20,841 nt of DNA, taken from positions 1-20,841 of the forward strand of contig CAKTQP010000034.1 in assembly GCA_934597165.1 (NCBI GenBank), written 5' to 3'. This stretch comes from an uncultured Oscillospiraceae bacterium (lineage in GTDB: Bacteria; Bacillota; Clostridia; Oscillospirales; Oscillospiraceae). This document shows, piece after piece, positions 13,784 through 20,616 of this stretch. A model generated the notes under the pieces. The model searched no databases and was not told the origin of the DNA. It saw only the letters and a list, made by a program, of their open reading frames with translations. The position numbers and the translations under genes are program-made. The first letter of the stretch is position 1. The number at the start of each line of letters is the position of its first letter.

Positions 13784-14944
13784 TTACTTAATGCCCAGCT
13801 GACCGGAGATAACCATTCTCTGAGCTTCGGAAGTACCTTCGTAGATTTCGGTGATCTTAGCATCACGCATCATACGTTCGACCTGGTACTCACGGATGTA
13901 GCCGTAGCCACCAAACAGCTGGACGCAACGACGGGTGACGTCAGAAGCAGCTTCGCCGCAGAACAGCTTAGCCATAGCGGAATCCATAGCATAGTTCTGA
14001 GTCTTGTCGCCCTTGTTGTAAGCGTCTTCCTTGCATGCAGCAGAGTAAACCAGCAGCTTGCCAGCTTCCAGCTTGGTGTGCATGTCAGCGACCTCGAACT
14101 GAGTTCTCTGGAACTTGGACAGCTTCTTCTTGAACTGCATACGTTCCTGAACATACTTCATAGCCAGATCCAGTGCGCCTTCGCCAATGCCCAGTGCCTG
14201 TGCAGCAACGCCAGCACGAGCGCCGTTCAGGGTGTGCATGCAGATCTTCCAACCCTGGCCTTCTTTGCCGATCAGGTTGCCTGCGGGGATACGGCAGTCT
14301 TCGAAGATCAGGTCGGTGGTGGAAGAACCACGGATGCCCATCTTCTTTTCATGCAGACCGGTGGAGAAGCCGGGGGTGCCCTTTTCGACGACGAACAGGG
14401 AGATGCCCTTCAGGCCCTTGGTCTTATCGGTAACTGCGAAAACGACATAGGTAGAAGCGGTGTCACCATTGGTGATGAAGCACTTGGTGCCGTTCAGGAC
14501 GTATTCGTCGCCGTCCTTGACAGCCATGGTCTGCTGGCCGGAAGCGTCAGTACCTGCGCCGGGTTCAGTCAGGCCGAATGCACCGATCTTACGGCCGGAA
14601 GCCAGATCGGGGATCCACTTCATCTTCTGCTCTTCGGTGCCGAAAGCCATGATGGGGCCCATGCACAGAGAGGTGTGAGCAGCAACGATAACGGAAGAAG
14701 TAGCGCACTTCTTGGAGATTTCTTCGATGGCGATGCAATACATCAGGTTGTCGCCGCCGGCTCCGCCGTACTTCTTGGGGATGGGAATACCCATGATGCC
14801 ATAGCGAGCAAACTTTTCAACGCTTTCCCAAGGGAAACGTTCTTCTTCGTCGATCTCTACAGCCAGGGGTTCAAGTTCATTCTCTGCGAATTCGCGGAAC
14901 ATCTTACGAGCCATTTCATGTTCTTTGCTCAATTTAAAGTCCAT
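13784..14944 (-). CDS. bcd: Butyryl-CoA dehydrogenase (short-chain acyl-CoA dehydrogenase)
   Basis: 386 residues, the usual length. Signatures are AFGLTEPGAGTD (FAD/substrate region), CFITNGD, GIRGSSTTDL, FGGYGYIREYQVERMMRDAKI and ITEIYEGTSEAQRMVI, where Glu369 is the catalytic base position of butyryl-CoA dehydrogenases. It reduces crotonyl-CoA to butyryl-CoA with electrons from EtfAB and is the energy-conserving step of the pathway in anaerobes. AGGAGG is 8 nt before the ATG. A GC-rich hairpin lies between hbd and this gene, and etfB follows after 20 bp, so Bcd and Etf are expected to be made in step. Confidence 0.95.
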   Translation of the reverse strand: MDFKLSKEHEMARKMFREFAENELEPLAVEIDEEERFPWESVEKFARYGIMGIPIPKKYGGAGGDNLMYCIAIEEISKKCATSSVIVAAHTSLCMGPIMAFGTEEQKMKWIPDLASGRKIGAFGLTEPGAGTDASGQQTMAVKDGDEYVLNGTKCFITNGDTASTYVVFAVTDKTKGLKGISLFVVEKGTPGFSTGLHEKKMGIRGSSTTDLIFEDCRIPAGNLIGKEGQGWKICMHTLNGARAGVAAQALGIGEGALDLAMKYVQERMQFKKKLSKFQRTQFEVADMHTKLEAGKLLVYSAACKEDAYNKGDKTQNYAMDSAMAKLFCGEAASDVTRRCVQLFGGYGYIREYQVERMMRDAKITEIYEGTSEAQRMVISGQLGIK

Positions 14945-14979
14945 ATATGAATCCTCCTACTTTTATATTTGAACTAACC

Positions 14980-14998
14980 GGGGGAGGGGACCTCCCCC
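14980..14998 (-). promoter_or_regulatory. Intercistronic GC hairpin between hbd and bcd
   Basis: GGGGGAGG pairs with CCTCCCCC (14980-14987 with 14991-14998). No T-run follows on the minus strand, so it is unlikely to terminate fully. It may stabilise mRNA ends or mark a processing site within the operon. Confidence 0.5.
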
Positions 14999-15022
14999 AG
15001 TTTAGAACAGAGACAGTTTAAC

Positions 15023-15856
15023 TTAGTACTTGAAGAAGCCTTCGCCAGTCTTGATGCCCAGCTTGCCAGCGCGAACCTTCTTGCGCAGCAGGGGGCAGGG
15101 ACGATACTTGCTGTCTGCGAATTCTGCATACAGAACGTCCATAACTGCCAGAGCGATGTCGATACCAACCAGGTCGGCCAGGTGCAGGGGGCCCATGGGA
15201 TGGTTTGCGCCCAGCTGCATAGCGATGTCGATGTCTTCAGCGGATGCCAGACCTTCGGACAGAACGAAAGCGCCTTCGTTGATCAGGGGAACCAGGATAC
15301 GGTTTACGACGAAACCAGCGGCTTCCTTGACGACGACGGGAGTCTTGCCCAGTTCCTTGGAAATCTCAACGATCTTGTCGACCATTTCCTGAGGAGTCTG
15401 TTCAGCAGCGATGACTTCGACCAGCTTCATGACAGGAGCGGGGTTGAAGAAGTGCATGCCGATGACCGGACGATCCAGGCCATTAGCGATTTCAGTGATG
15501 GACAGAGAAGAGGTGTTGGTAGCGAACATGCAGTCGGGGCCAACGATACCCATCAGGTCGGTGAAGATGGACTTCTTCATGCCCATTTCTTCCTTGGAGC
15601 ATTCCACGATCAGATCGCAGTCGCCGCAAACGTCTTCCTTAGCACCGGGGACGATCTTAGCCAGGATAGCGTCAGCCTTTTCCTGAGCCATCTTGCCCTT
15701 AGCGACTCTCTTAGCATAGCCAGCGGCCAGCTTGTCCTTATGCTTCTGAGCGGAAGCTGCGCTGGAAGCGGTCATAGCGACATCCCAGCCTGCCTTTGCG
15801 AAAACTTCGCAGATGCCAGCACCCATGGTACCAGCGCCGATAACGCCAACTTTCAT
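15023..15856 (-). CDS. hbd: 3-hydroxybutyryl-CoA dehydrogenase
   Basis: 277 residues. The dinucleotide-binding loop GAGTMGAG is at 8-15, ATNTSSLSITEIA (112-124) includes Ser117, GMHFFNPAPVMKLVEV (133-148) has catalytic His135 and Glu147, and Asn185 lies in GFVVNRIL. LGANHPMGPL and a KTGEGFF end complete the family pattern. The enzyme interconverts acetoacetyl-CoA and 3-hydroxybutyryl-CoA. The end of the second beta strand reads AMTASSAAS (27-35), where NAD-dependent homologues usually have an Asp that binds the adenine ribose, so NADPH use is possible. AGGAGG precedes the ATG by about 8 nt. A 164-bp AT-rich gap with a hairpin separates it from crt. Confidence 0.95.
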   Translation of the reverse strand: MKVGVIGAGTMGAGICEVFAKAGWDVAMTASSAASAQKHKDKLAAGYAKRVAKGKMAQEKADAILAKIVPGAKEDVCGDCDLIVECSKEEMGMKKSIFTDLMGIVGPDCMFATNTSSLSITEIANGLDRPVIGMHFFNPAPVMKLVEVIAAEQTPQEMVDKIVEISKELGKTPVVVKEAAGFVVNRILVPLINEGAFVLSEGLASAEDIDIAMQLGANHPMGPLHLADLVGIDIALAVMDVLYAEFADSKYRPCPLLRKKVRAGKLGIKTGEGFFKY

Positions 15857-15986
15857 TTTGTGTTCCTCCTGTTATAAATTTCTACCCAAAAGATATGATC
15901 TCAAGAGTAAATACAGATAAATATTAAGAAAAAGACTCTCAAATAAACACGCTATTCAGGAATCTTATCTCTACGATTTTAGTAGG

Positions 15987-16008
15987 GGAGGGCACGGCTG
16001 TGCCCTCC
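15987..16008 (-). promoter_or_regulatory. Intercistronic hairpin between crt and hbd
   Basis: GGAGGGCAC (15987-15995) pairs perfectly with GTGCCCTCC (16000-16008), loop GGCT, 12 bp after the crt stop. No T-run follows on the minus strand. The rest of the 164-bp gap is AT-rich, without a convincing promoter, so I read this as a processing or attenuation site rather than an operon boundary. Confidence 0.5.
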
Positions 16009-16020
16009 GCATGACACCAA

Positions 16021-16806
16021 TTAGTTGTTGGTGAAGACTGCCTTGGGCTTGGGCTTTTCCTTGCTCAGGAAGCAGGACATGCCTTCCACCTGGTCATGGG
16101 TCTCGAAGCTGTCACCGAACAGGTTGGATTCCATAGCCACAGCGTCAGCGATGGGCATTGCCAGACCGTCGTTGATCATCTTCTTGGACAGGCGGACAGC
16201 GATGGGAGCGTTTTTGGCGATCTTGCCAGCCAGCTTTTCAGCGGCAGCCATCAGCTCTTCCTGGGGATACACAGCGTTGACCAGGCCGATGCGATAAGCG
16301 TCCTGCGCACTCAGGTTCTTAGCGGTGTAGATCAGTTCCTTAGCGATGCCGGCGCCGACCAGGCGAGCCATACGCTGGGTGCCGCCGTAACCGGGGGTGA
16401 TGCCCAGCTGAACTTCGGGCTGACCGAACATAGCGTTGTCAGAGCAGATGCGGATGTCGCAGCTCATGGACAGTTCGCAGCCGCCGCCCAGAGCGAAGCC
16501 GTTGATGGCAGCGATGACGGGGATGGGGAGGTGCTCGATCTTCAGGAACAGATCGTTGCCCATCTTGCTGTATGCGCAGGCGTCAGCCTTGCTCATATGT
16601 ACCATAGCGGAGATGTCAGCGCCTGCCACGAAGCTCTTGTCACCAGCGCCGGTGATGATGAGGCAGCGAACGGTGTCCAGGTCGATGCTGTCGATGGCAG
16701 CGTCGATGTCCTGCAGCACGGCGGGGCTCAGAGCGTTCAGAGCCTTAGGATTGTTGACGGTCAAGACGGCGATTGCGCCCTTGGTTTCCAGAATTGCGAA
16801 TGCCAT
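16021..16806 (-). CDS. crt: Enoyl-CoA hydratase (crotonase)
   Basis: 261 residues, standard crotonase size. AGADISAM (61-68) and NGFALGGGCELSMSCDIRI (102-120) form the oxyanion hole and contain Glu111; GQPEVQLGITPGYGGTQRM (128-146) contains Glu131. These are the two catalytic glutamates of crotonases. It dehydrates 3-hydroxybutyryl-CoA to crotonyl-CoA. AGGAGGG is about 9 nt before the ATG. It is the first gene of the crt-hbd-bcd-etfB-etfA operon, behind a promoter at 16976-17004 and a leader of about 160 nt. No thiolase or terminal butyrate-forming gene (but, buk) is in the window, so acetoacetyl-CoA must be supplied by a gene elsewhere. Confidence 0.94.
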   Translation of the reverse strand: MAFAILETKGAIAVLTVNNPKALNALSPAVLQDIDAAIDSIDLDTVRCLIITGAGDKSFVAGADISAMVHMSKADACAYSKMGNDLFLKIEHLPIPVIAAINGFALGGGCELSMSCDIRICSDNAMFGQPEVQLGITPGYGGTQRMARLVGAGIAKELIYTAKNLSAQDAYRIGLVNAVYPQEELMAAAEKLAGKIAKNAPIAVRLSKKMINDGLAMPIADAVAMESNLFGDSFETHDQVEGMSCFLSKEKPKPKAVFTNN

Positions 16807-16842
16807 TACGAAATCCCTCCTACAGAATTTTGAATGAATGGT

Positions 16843-16962
16843 TCAGGTGCTGAAGCGAAGTTCAGCCGGAACTGCAACGGGGTTGAAAGAAATACAAGTG
16901 AATAAAGCGCAGGGGCGGGATCGCCGGGGTGAGCCAATCAACATTGTTATCTTTTTAACCAT
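16843..16962 (-). other. Small ORF in the crt leader, flavodoxin-like first 13 residues
   Basis: A 39-codon frame begins MVKKITMLIGSPR and then becomes Arg/Pro/Cys-rich with no recognisable continuation. The opening resembles the first strand and phosphate loop of NADPH-dependent FMN reductases or flavodoxins (pattern KKILVLIGSPR). It lies between the predicted transcription start (about 16969) and crt. The ribosome binding site is weak and the leader before it would be only a few nt. It may be a decayed gene start, a leader peptide or chance. The same frame is open further upstream but carries nothing recognisable. Confidence 0.35.
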
Positions 16963-16975
16963 TGCTACTGTATCT

Positions 16976-17004
16976 AGTATACCTGCTTTTTCGTCAGGTT
17001 GCAA
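16976..17004 (-). promoter_or_regulatory. Promoter of the butyrate operon
   Basis: On the minus strand TTGCAA (16999-17004), a 17-bp spacer and TATACT (16976-16981) form a good sigma-A promoter. The predicted start is near 16969, about 163 nt before crt. Confidence 0.75.
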
Positions 17005-17022
17005 TAGGGAAACGAAAAAAGA

Positions 17023-17040
17023 TTGATAAAGGTTTGACAA
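17023..17040. promoter_or_regulatory. Candidate Rex operator upstream of the butyrate promoter
   Basis: On the minus strand the 18-mer TTGTCAAACCTTTATCAA matches the clostridial Rex pattern TTGTTAANNNNTTAACAA at 12 of 14 defined positions. It lies 19-36 bp upstream of the -35 box. Rex senses the NADH/NAD ratio and controls butyrate genes in several Clostridia. Part of the match also reads TTGACA on the + strand, so chance similarity is possible. Confidence 0.45.
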
Positions 17041-17374
17041 AGTTTTTCGGTCAGTTATGGTCAAATTGCACAAAAGCGGGGGAATCAAATTTTTGCACAA
17101 AAATCTTTGGGGGATTCTGCTCATTTGTACAAAAAAGCCACAGGAAAACCGGGAGGGTTCTGGGCGCACGCTGAAAAAACTGGACAATTCAAGCCGATGT
17201 GCCAGGATGCGGCAGGGGAAGGGAGGAAACGGACTGGTAAAAACGTTTTGGAACGTTGGAATTATGGTGAAAGTGCCGATTTCCACCGGAAAAATGCCCG
17301 ATTCCCACCAAATACCCGGAAGAAAGCGTCCTTTCCACTGGTGGATTCTGCCCAATTTCCCCTTGCGGAACGAG
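17041..17374. other. Non-coding stretch between the butyrate promoter and murC terminator
   Basis: No convincing gene is seen on either strand; the open frames have no recognisable protein and atypical composition. The only structure seen is three TTTGYACAAA-like dyads centred near 17069, 17096 and 17128 (27 and 32 bp apart), two of them within a repeated TTGCACAAAA...GGGGGAWTC context. Confidence 0.5.
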
Positions 17375-17409
17375 AAAAAAAGGTGGGAAACTGCGCTGGG
17401 TTTCCCACC
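17375..17409 (-). terminator. Intrinsic terminator of murC
   Basis: On the minus strand GGTGGGAAA (17401-17409) pairs perfectly with TTTCCCACC (17382-17390) and is followed by seven T. It lies 100 bp after the murC stop. A second hairpin, GCGACGGGT...ACCCACGTCGC (17462-17485), lies closer to the stop but has no terminal T-run on that strand. Confidence 0.8.
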
Positions 17410-17508
17410 AAAACACGCTTTTTACAAAAACTTTACGAAAAGCGTACAGGTGAAGTAGGATGCGCGACGGGTTTTTACCCACGTCGCAGGTGCTCAAAAA
17501 AGCAGAGT

Positions 17509-18888
17509 TTAGTGGCTCTCCTGGGTCAGCGCGTCCGCCACCAGGTTCAGTTCGCCGGCTCCCACGGTCAGGATCAGGTCGCCAGGCTGCGCCAACTGAC
17601 GCAGACGGGTCTCCAGCTCGCCCAAGGTGGGATAAAACTCCGCGCCGGGAATTTTCGCGGCCAAATCTTTGGAGGAAATGCCGGTGGTATTGACCTCCCG
17701 CGCCGGATAGATCTCCGCCAACAGCACCAGATCGGCCACCTTCAGCTCCTGGACGAACTCGTCGAACAGGGCGATGGTGCGGCTGTAGGTGTGGGGCTGG
17801 AAGGCGCAGATGACCCGCTTGTAGCCCAGACTCTTAGCCATCTGGAGCAGCACGTGGATCTCGCCGGGGTGATGGGCGTAGTCGTCATAGACCTTCGCCC
17901 CGTTGATCTCACCCTTGTACTCAAACCGCCGCTCCGCTCCGCGATAGGCGGACAAGCCCTGGGCGATGAACTCCGGTGCGACCCCCATATATAGGGCGGC
18001 CGCGGCCGCAGCCAGGGCGTTCTTCACGTTGTGAAGACCGGGGGTCTGGAGGGTGATGGTGCACTTTTTCTCCTCGCCCTGATACAGGTCGAAGGTGGGC
18101 AGACCGGTGTTCCACTGAAGATTGTCGCAGTACACGTCGGCATAGCTGCCCAGACCGAAGGTGGTGAAGGGGCGATCCACGCCGTCCAGGGTGTCCATGG
18201 TGTTCCGGTCGTCGGCGTTGGCGATGATGACCCCGTTCTCCGGCACCAGGTTGGCGAAGGTGCGGAAGGAGTGCTCGATGTCCGCCAGATCCTTGAAAAA
18301 GTCTAGATGATCTTCCTCGATGTCCAAGATGACCGCGATGGTGGGTCGGAAGGAGAGGAAGGAGTTGCAGTACTCGCAGGACTCCAGGATGATGGTGTCC
18401 CCGTGCCCGACCCGATAACCGGCCCCCAGCAGGGGCAGATTGCCGCCGATCATGATGGTGGGGTCGGCGTGAGCGGCCATGGCGATGTAGGTGCACATGG
18501 AGGTGGTAGTGGTCTTGCCGTGGGTGCCGGAGATGCAGATGGCGTTGCGATAGTCCATCATGATGGCGCCCCACGCCTGCGCCCGCTCAAAGACGGGGAT
18601 GCCGGCAGCGTGAGCAGCCTGAATTTCCGGGTTGTCATCGTGGACGGCAGCGGTGCGGATGACCAGGTCCGCGCCCTGTACGCTCTCGGCGAAATGGCCG
18701 ATGGTCACGTGGAACCCCTGCTCCAGCAGGTGCTCTACGTTGGGGTTCTTGTGGGCGTCCGAGCCGGTGATGACCAGGCCGCGCCCTTTTAATAATTCCG
18801 CTAGGGGGAACATAGAAACGCCGCCGATTCCGATGAGATGAGCGTGACGACCGGCGGTGAGCATTTTTTTCAGATCAGTAACGGTCAT
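17509..18888 (-). CDS. murC: UDP-N-acetylmuramate--L-alanine ligase
   Basis: 459 residues, the usual MurC length. IGIGGVSMFPLAELL (19-33) is the N-terminal UDP-binding loop, GTHGKTTTTS (121-130) the ATP-binding P-loop, IILESCEYCNSFLSF with DIEEDHLDFF the central domain, and VYDDYAHHPGEIHVLL the C-terminal Mur ligase motif. MurC adds L-alanine to UDP-MurNAc in cytoplasmic peptidoglycan precursor synthesis. The ATG at 18888 has AGGAGG about 8 nt upstream and starts the protein at MTVTDLKKML. A frame 38 residues longer runs through the promoter and is rejected. It is monocistronic, apart from any mur cluster, and diverges from the RlmI-like gene. Confidence 0.95.
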   Translation of the reverse strand: MTVTDLKKMLTAGRHAHLIGIGGVSMFPLAELLKGRGLVITGSDAHKNPNVEHLLEQGFHVTIGHFAESVQGADLVIRTAAVHDDNPEIQAAHAAGIPVFERAQAWGAIMMDYRNAICISGTHGKTTTTSMCTYIAMAAHADPTIMIGGNLPLLGAGYRVGHGDTIILESCEYCNSFLSFRPTIAVILDIEEDHLDFFKDLADIEHSFRTFANLVPENGVIIANADDRNTMDTLDGVDRPFTTFGLGSYADVYCDNLQWNTGLPTFDLYQGEEKKCTITLQTPGLHNVKNALAAAAAALYMGVAPEFIAQGLSAYRGAERRFEYKGEINGAKVYDDYAHHPGEIHVLLQMAKSLGYKRVICAFQPHTYSRTIALFDEFVQELKVADLVLLAEIYPAREVNTTGISSKDLAAKIPGAEFYPTLGELETRLRQLAQPGDLILTVGAGELNLVADALTQESH

Positions 18889-18940
18889 GAAGGGACCTCC
18901 TGTAGTAGAAATGGTGTTAAAACCAAGACACGATTTAAGT

Positions 18941-18969
18941 ATTATAGTACGGGACGGGCAAAATAGCAA
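18941..18969 (-). promoter_or_regulatory. Promoter of murC
   Basis: TTGCTA (18964-18969), a 17-bp spacer and a perfect TATAAT (18941-18946) on the minus strand, giving a leader of about 45 nt before the ATG at 18888. Confidence 0.75.
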
Positions 18970-19017
18970 GAAACAATGTGTGAAAAGTAGAAAGAAAGAC
19001 ATTTGTCGTCCCCAGAC

Positions 19018-19046
19018 TTGTTCCTTTGTGTAAGGTATGGTATGAT
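19018..19046 (+). promoter_or_regulatory. Promoter of the RlmI-like gene
   Basis: TTGTTC (19018-19023), a 17-bp spacer and TATGAT (19041-19046), about 41 bp before the start codon. It diverges from the murC promoter, with 48 bp between the two -35 boxes. Confidence 0.65.
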
Positions 19047-19087
19047 GTCAGTTCAGAAAACGACACAGGAAAGAAGAGGATGACAGG

Positions 19088-20317
19088 ATGAAACAGCAGC
19101 GCAGCTATCCGGCGGTACAGATCACCGCGAAAGGGGAACGAGCCATCAAGAACGGACACCCGTGGGTGTACGGGGCAGAGCTGACGGGACAGACGGGGAC
19201 GCCGGAGAACGGCGGTCTGGTGGACGTGTTTGCCGGCTCCGCCTACATGGGCACCGGCTTCTACAACGACCGCTCCAAGATCACCGTCCGCCTGCTCTCC
19301 CGCAACGCCAACGACCGCTTCGACGCCGCCTTCTGGCGCCGCAGAGTGGCCTACGCCATCGCCTACCGCAGGACCGTCATGCCTGGCGCGGACTTCCAGT
19401 GCTGCCGCCTCATCCACGGGGAGGCAGACCAGATGCCCGGCCTGACCGTAGACCGCTACGGCCCCATTTTGGTGGCACAGGTGCTGTCCCTGGGTATGGA
19501 GCAGGTGAAGGACGTGGTGTTCCAGGCGCTCTACGACGAGCTGACCGCCTTAGGCGAGCACATCACCGGCATCTACCAGCGGGACGACGTGGCCATCCGG
19601 GAGCTGGAGGGGATGGAACAGCTGAAAGGCTGGCACCCGCTGCCCGATCTGCCCACACCGACGGAGACAGTCACGGAGATTACCGAAAACGGCGTCCGCT
19701 ACGGGGTGGATGTGGAAAACGGCCAAAAGACCGGCTTCTTCCTGGATCAGAAATATAATCGCCAGGCGGTGAAGCGGTTGGCACAAGATAAGTATGTCCT
19801 GGATTGCTTCACCCATACCGGTTCCTTCGGCCTGAACGCCGCGTTGGGCGGAGCCAAACACGTGACCTGCGTGGATGTGTCCGCTTCCGCCATTGAGATG
19901 GCCACCCATAATGCGCAGGTAAACGGCCTGTCCGACCGGATGGACTTCATCACCGCCGACGTCTTCAAATTGCTCACCGACCTGGCGCAGCAGAAGCGCA
20001 CCCCCTACGACTTCATCATCCTGGACCCGCCCGCCTTCACCAAAAGCCGCAAGACCGTCCGGGACGCCATCCGGGGGTATAAGGAGATCAACCTGAAAGC
20101 CATGAAGGTGCTGCCCAGAGGCGGTTATTTGGCCACCTGTTCCTGCTCTCACTTCATGACCGACGACCTGTTCCAGCAGATGTTACGTTCGGCGGCGCGG
20201 GACGCAGCCGTGTCCCTGCGGCAGATCGAGGCGCGGCAGCAGGCGCCGGATCACCCGATTTTGTGGAACGTGCCGGAGACGAGTTACTTGAAGTTTTACT
20301 TGTTCCAGGTGGTGTGA
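19088..20317 (+). CDS. RlmI-like 23S rRNA (cytosine-C5) methyltransferase
   Basis: 409 residues with the RlmI layout: an N-terminal PUA RNA-binding domain (about 1-80, with GHPWVYGAEL at 23-32), a middle domain (LTVDRYGPILVAQVLS), and a C-terminal Rossmann methyltransferase. SAM-site motifs are VLDCFTHTGSFGLNAA (237-252), CVDVS (261-265) and DPPAFTKSR (313-321). CSCSHFM (351-357) holds the likely catalytic Cys353. RlmI makes m5C1962 in E. coli 23S rRNA; the same target here is inferred. Start at 19088: AGAGGA ends 7 nt upstream. It is monocistronic. Repeat copy 2 starts 22 bp after the stop, and a strong hairpin terminator follows that. Confidence 0.9.
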   Translation: MKQQRSYPAVQITAKGERAIKNGHPWVYGAELTGQTGTPENGGLVDVFAGSAYMGTGFYNDRSKITVRLLSRNANDRFDAAFWRRRVAYAIAYRRTVMPGADFQCCRLIHGEADQMPGLTVDRYGPILVAQVLSLGMEQVKDVVFQALYDELTALGEHITGIYQRDDVAIRELEGMEQLKGWHPLPDLPTPTETVTEITENGVRYGVDVENGQKTGFFLDQKYNRQAVKRLAQDKYVLDCFTHTGSFGLNAALGGAKHVTCVDVSASAIEMATHNAQVNGLSDRMDFITADVFKLLTDLAQQKRTPYDFIILDPPAFTKSRKTVRDAIRGYKEINLKAMKVLPRGGYLATCSCSHFMTDDLFQQMLRSAARDAAVSLRQIEARQQAPDHPILWNVPETSYLKFYLFQVV

Positions 20318-20338
20318 GCACGCAGTTGTGAACGGAGG

Positions 20339-20546
20339 TCAAGCCGCGCAGCGCGTTTTAGCTTCTTTTCGCTTCCTTTTGCTTCTCTGAAGAAAAGGAA
20401 GTGGGGTCCAGGGGTGAAATCCCTGGTCGCCGTCCGCAGACGGCGAAACTCCCCCTTAGCCTTAAAAAGCGCAGGAGTGGGTGAATTTTTGGCGCAGCCA
20501 AAAAGAGGGCGAACCCTCGCCGGGGGTTCGCCCTTCGTTATGCTGT
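20339..20546 (+). repeat. Multi-hairpin dispersed repeat, copy 2
   Basis: 208 bp, collinear with the copy at 1927-2132 from TCAAGCC to CGTTATGCTGT. The junctions are identical: TTAGCTTCTTTTCGCTTCC, GAAGAAAAGGAAGTGGGGTC, AGCGCAGGA, GGGTGAATTTT and CCCTCGCCGGGGGTT. Stems differ in compensating ways, for example CGCCGTC/GACGGCG (20428-20434 with 20439-20445) in place of CGGCATC/GATGCCG around the same CGCA loop. It has no coding content. It sits directly after the RlmI-like gene. Confidence 0.9.
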
Positions 20547-20554
20547 GTGCATTT

Positions 20555-20606
20555 TATAAAAGAGCCACGTGACGTTTTCGAAAAGCGTTACGTGATTCTT
20601 TTTTGT
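20555..20606 (+). terminator. Terminator between repeat copies 2 and 3
   Basis: AAGAGCCACGTGACGTTTT pairs, with a few G-T pairs and one bulge, with AAAAGCGTTACGTGATTCTT around a CG turn, followed by TTTT. It is the best terminator candidate for the RlmI-like gene and could also stop minus-strand transcription. Confidence 0.7.
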
Positions 20607-20616
20607 TATACGCTTC

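Noticed and set aside
15914..15942. Separate promoter for hbd (TTGAGA, 17 bp, TATCTG)
   Set aside because: The -10 matches only the first three bases of the consensus, and the gene order and spacing support a single operon.
17034..17061. + strand promoter TTGACA, 16 bp, TATGGT
   Set aside because: The -10 is poor, there is no gene to drive, and the TTGACA is part of the candidate Rex dyad.
16963..17355. Long minus-strand frame upstream of crt as a real gene
   Set aside because: It crosses the promoter, the Rex-like site and the TTTGYACAAA boxes, is rich in Phe/Ser/Pro with no family pattern, and only its last 39 codons show any resemblance.
18889..19002. N-terminal extension of MurC
   Set aside because: It includes the -10 and -35 boxes, and the internal ATG at 18888 has a strong ribosome binding site and matches family length.
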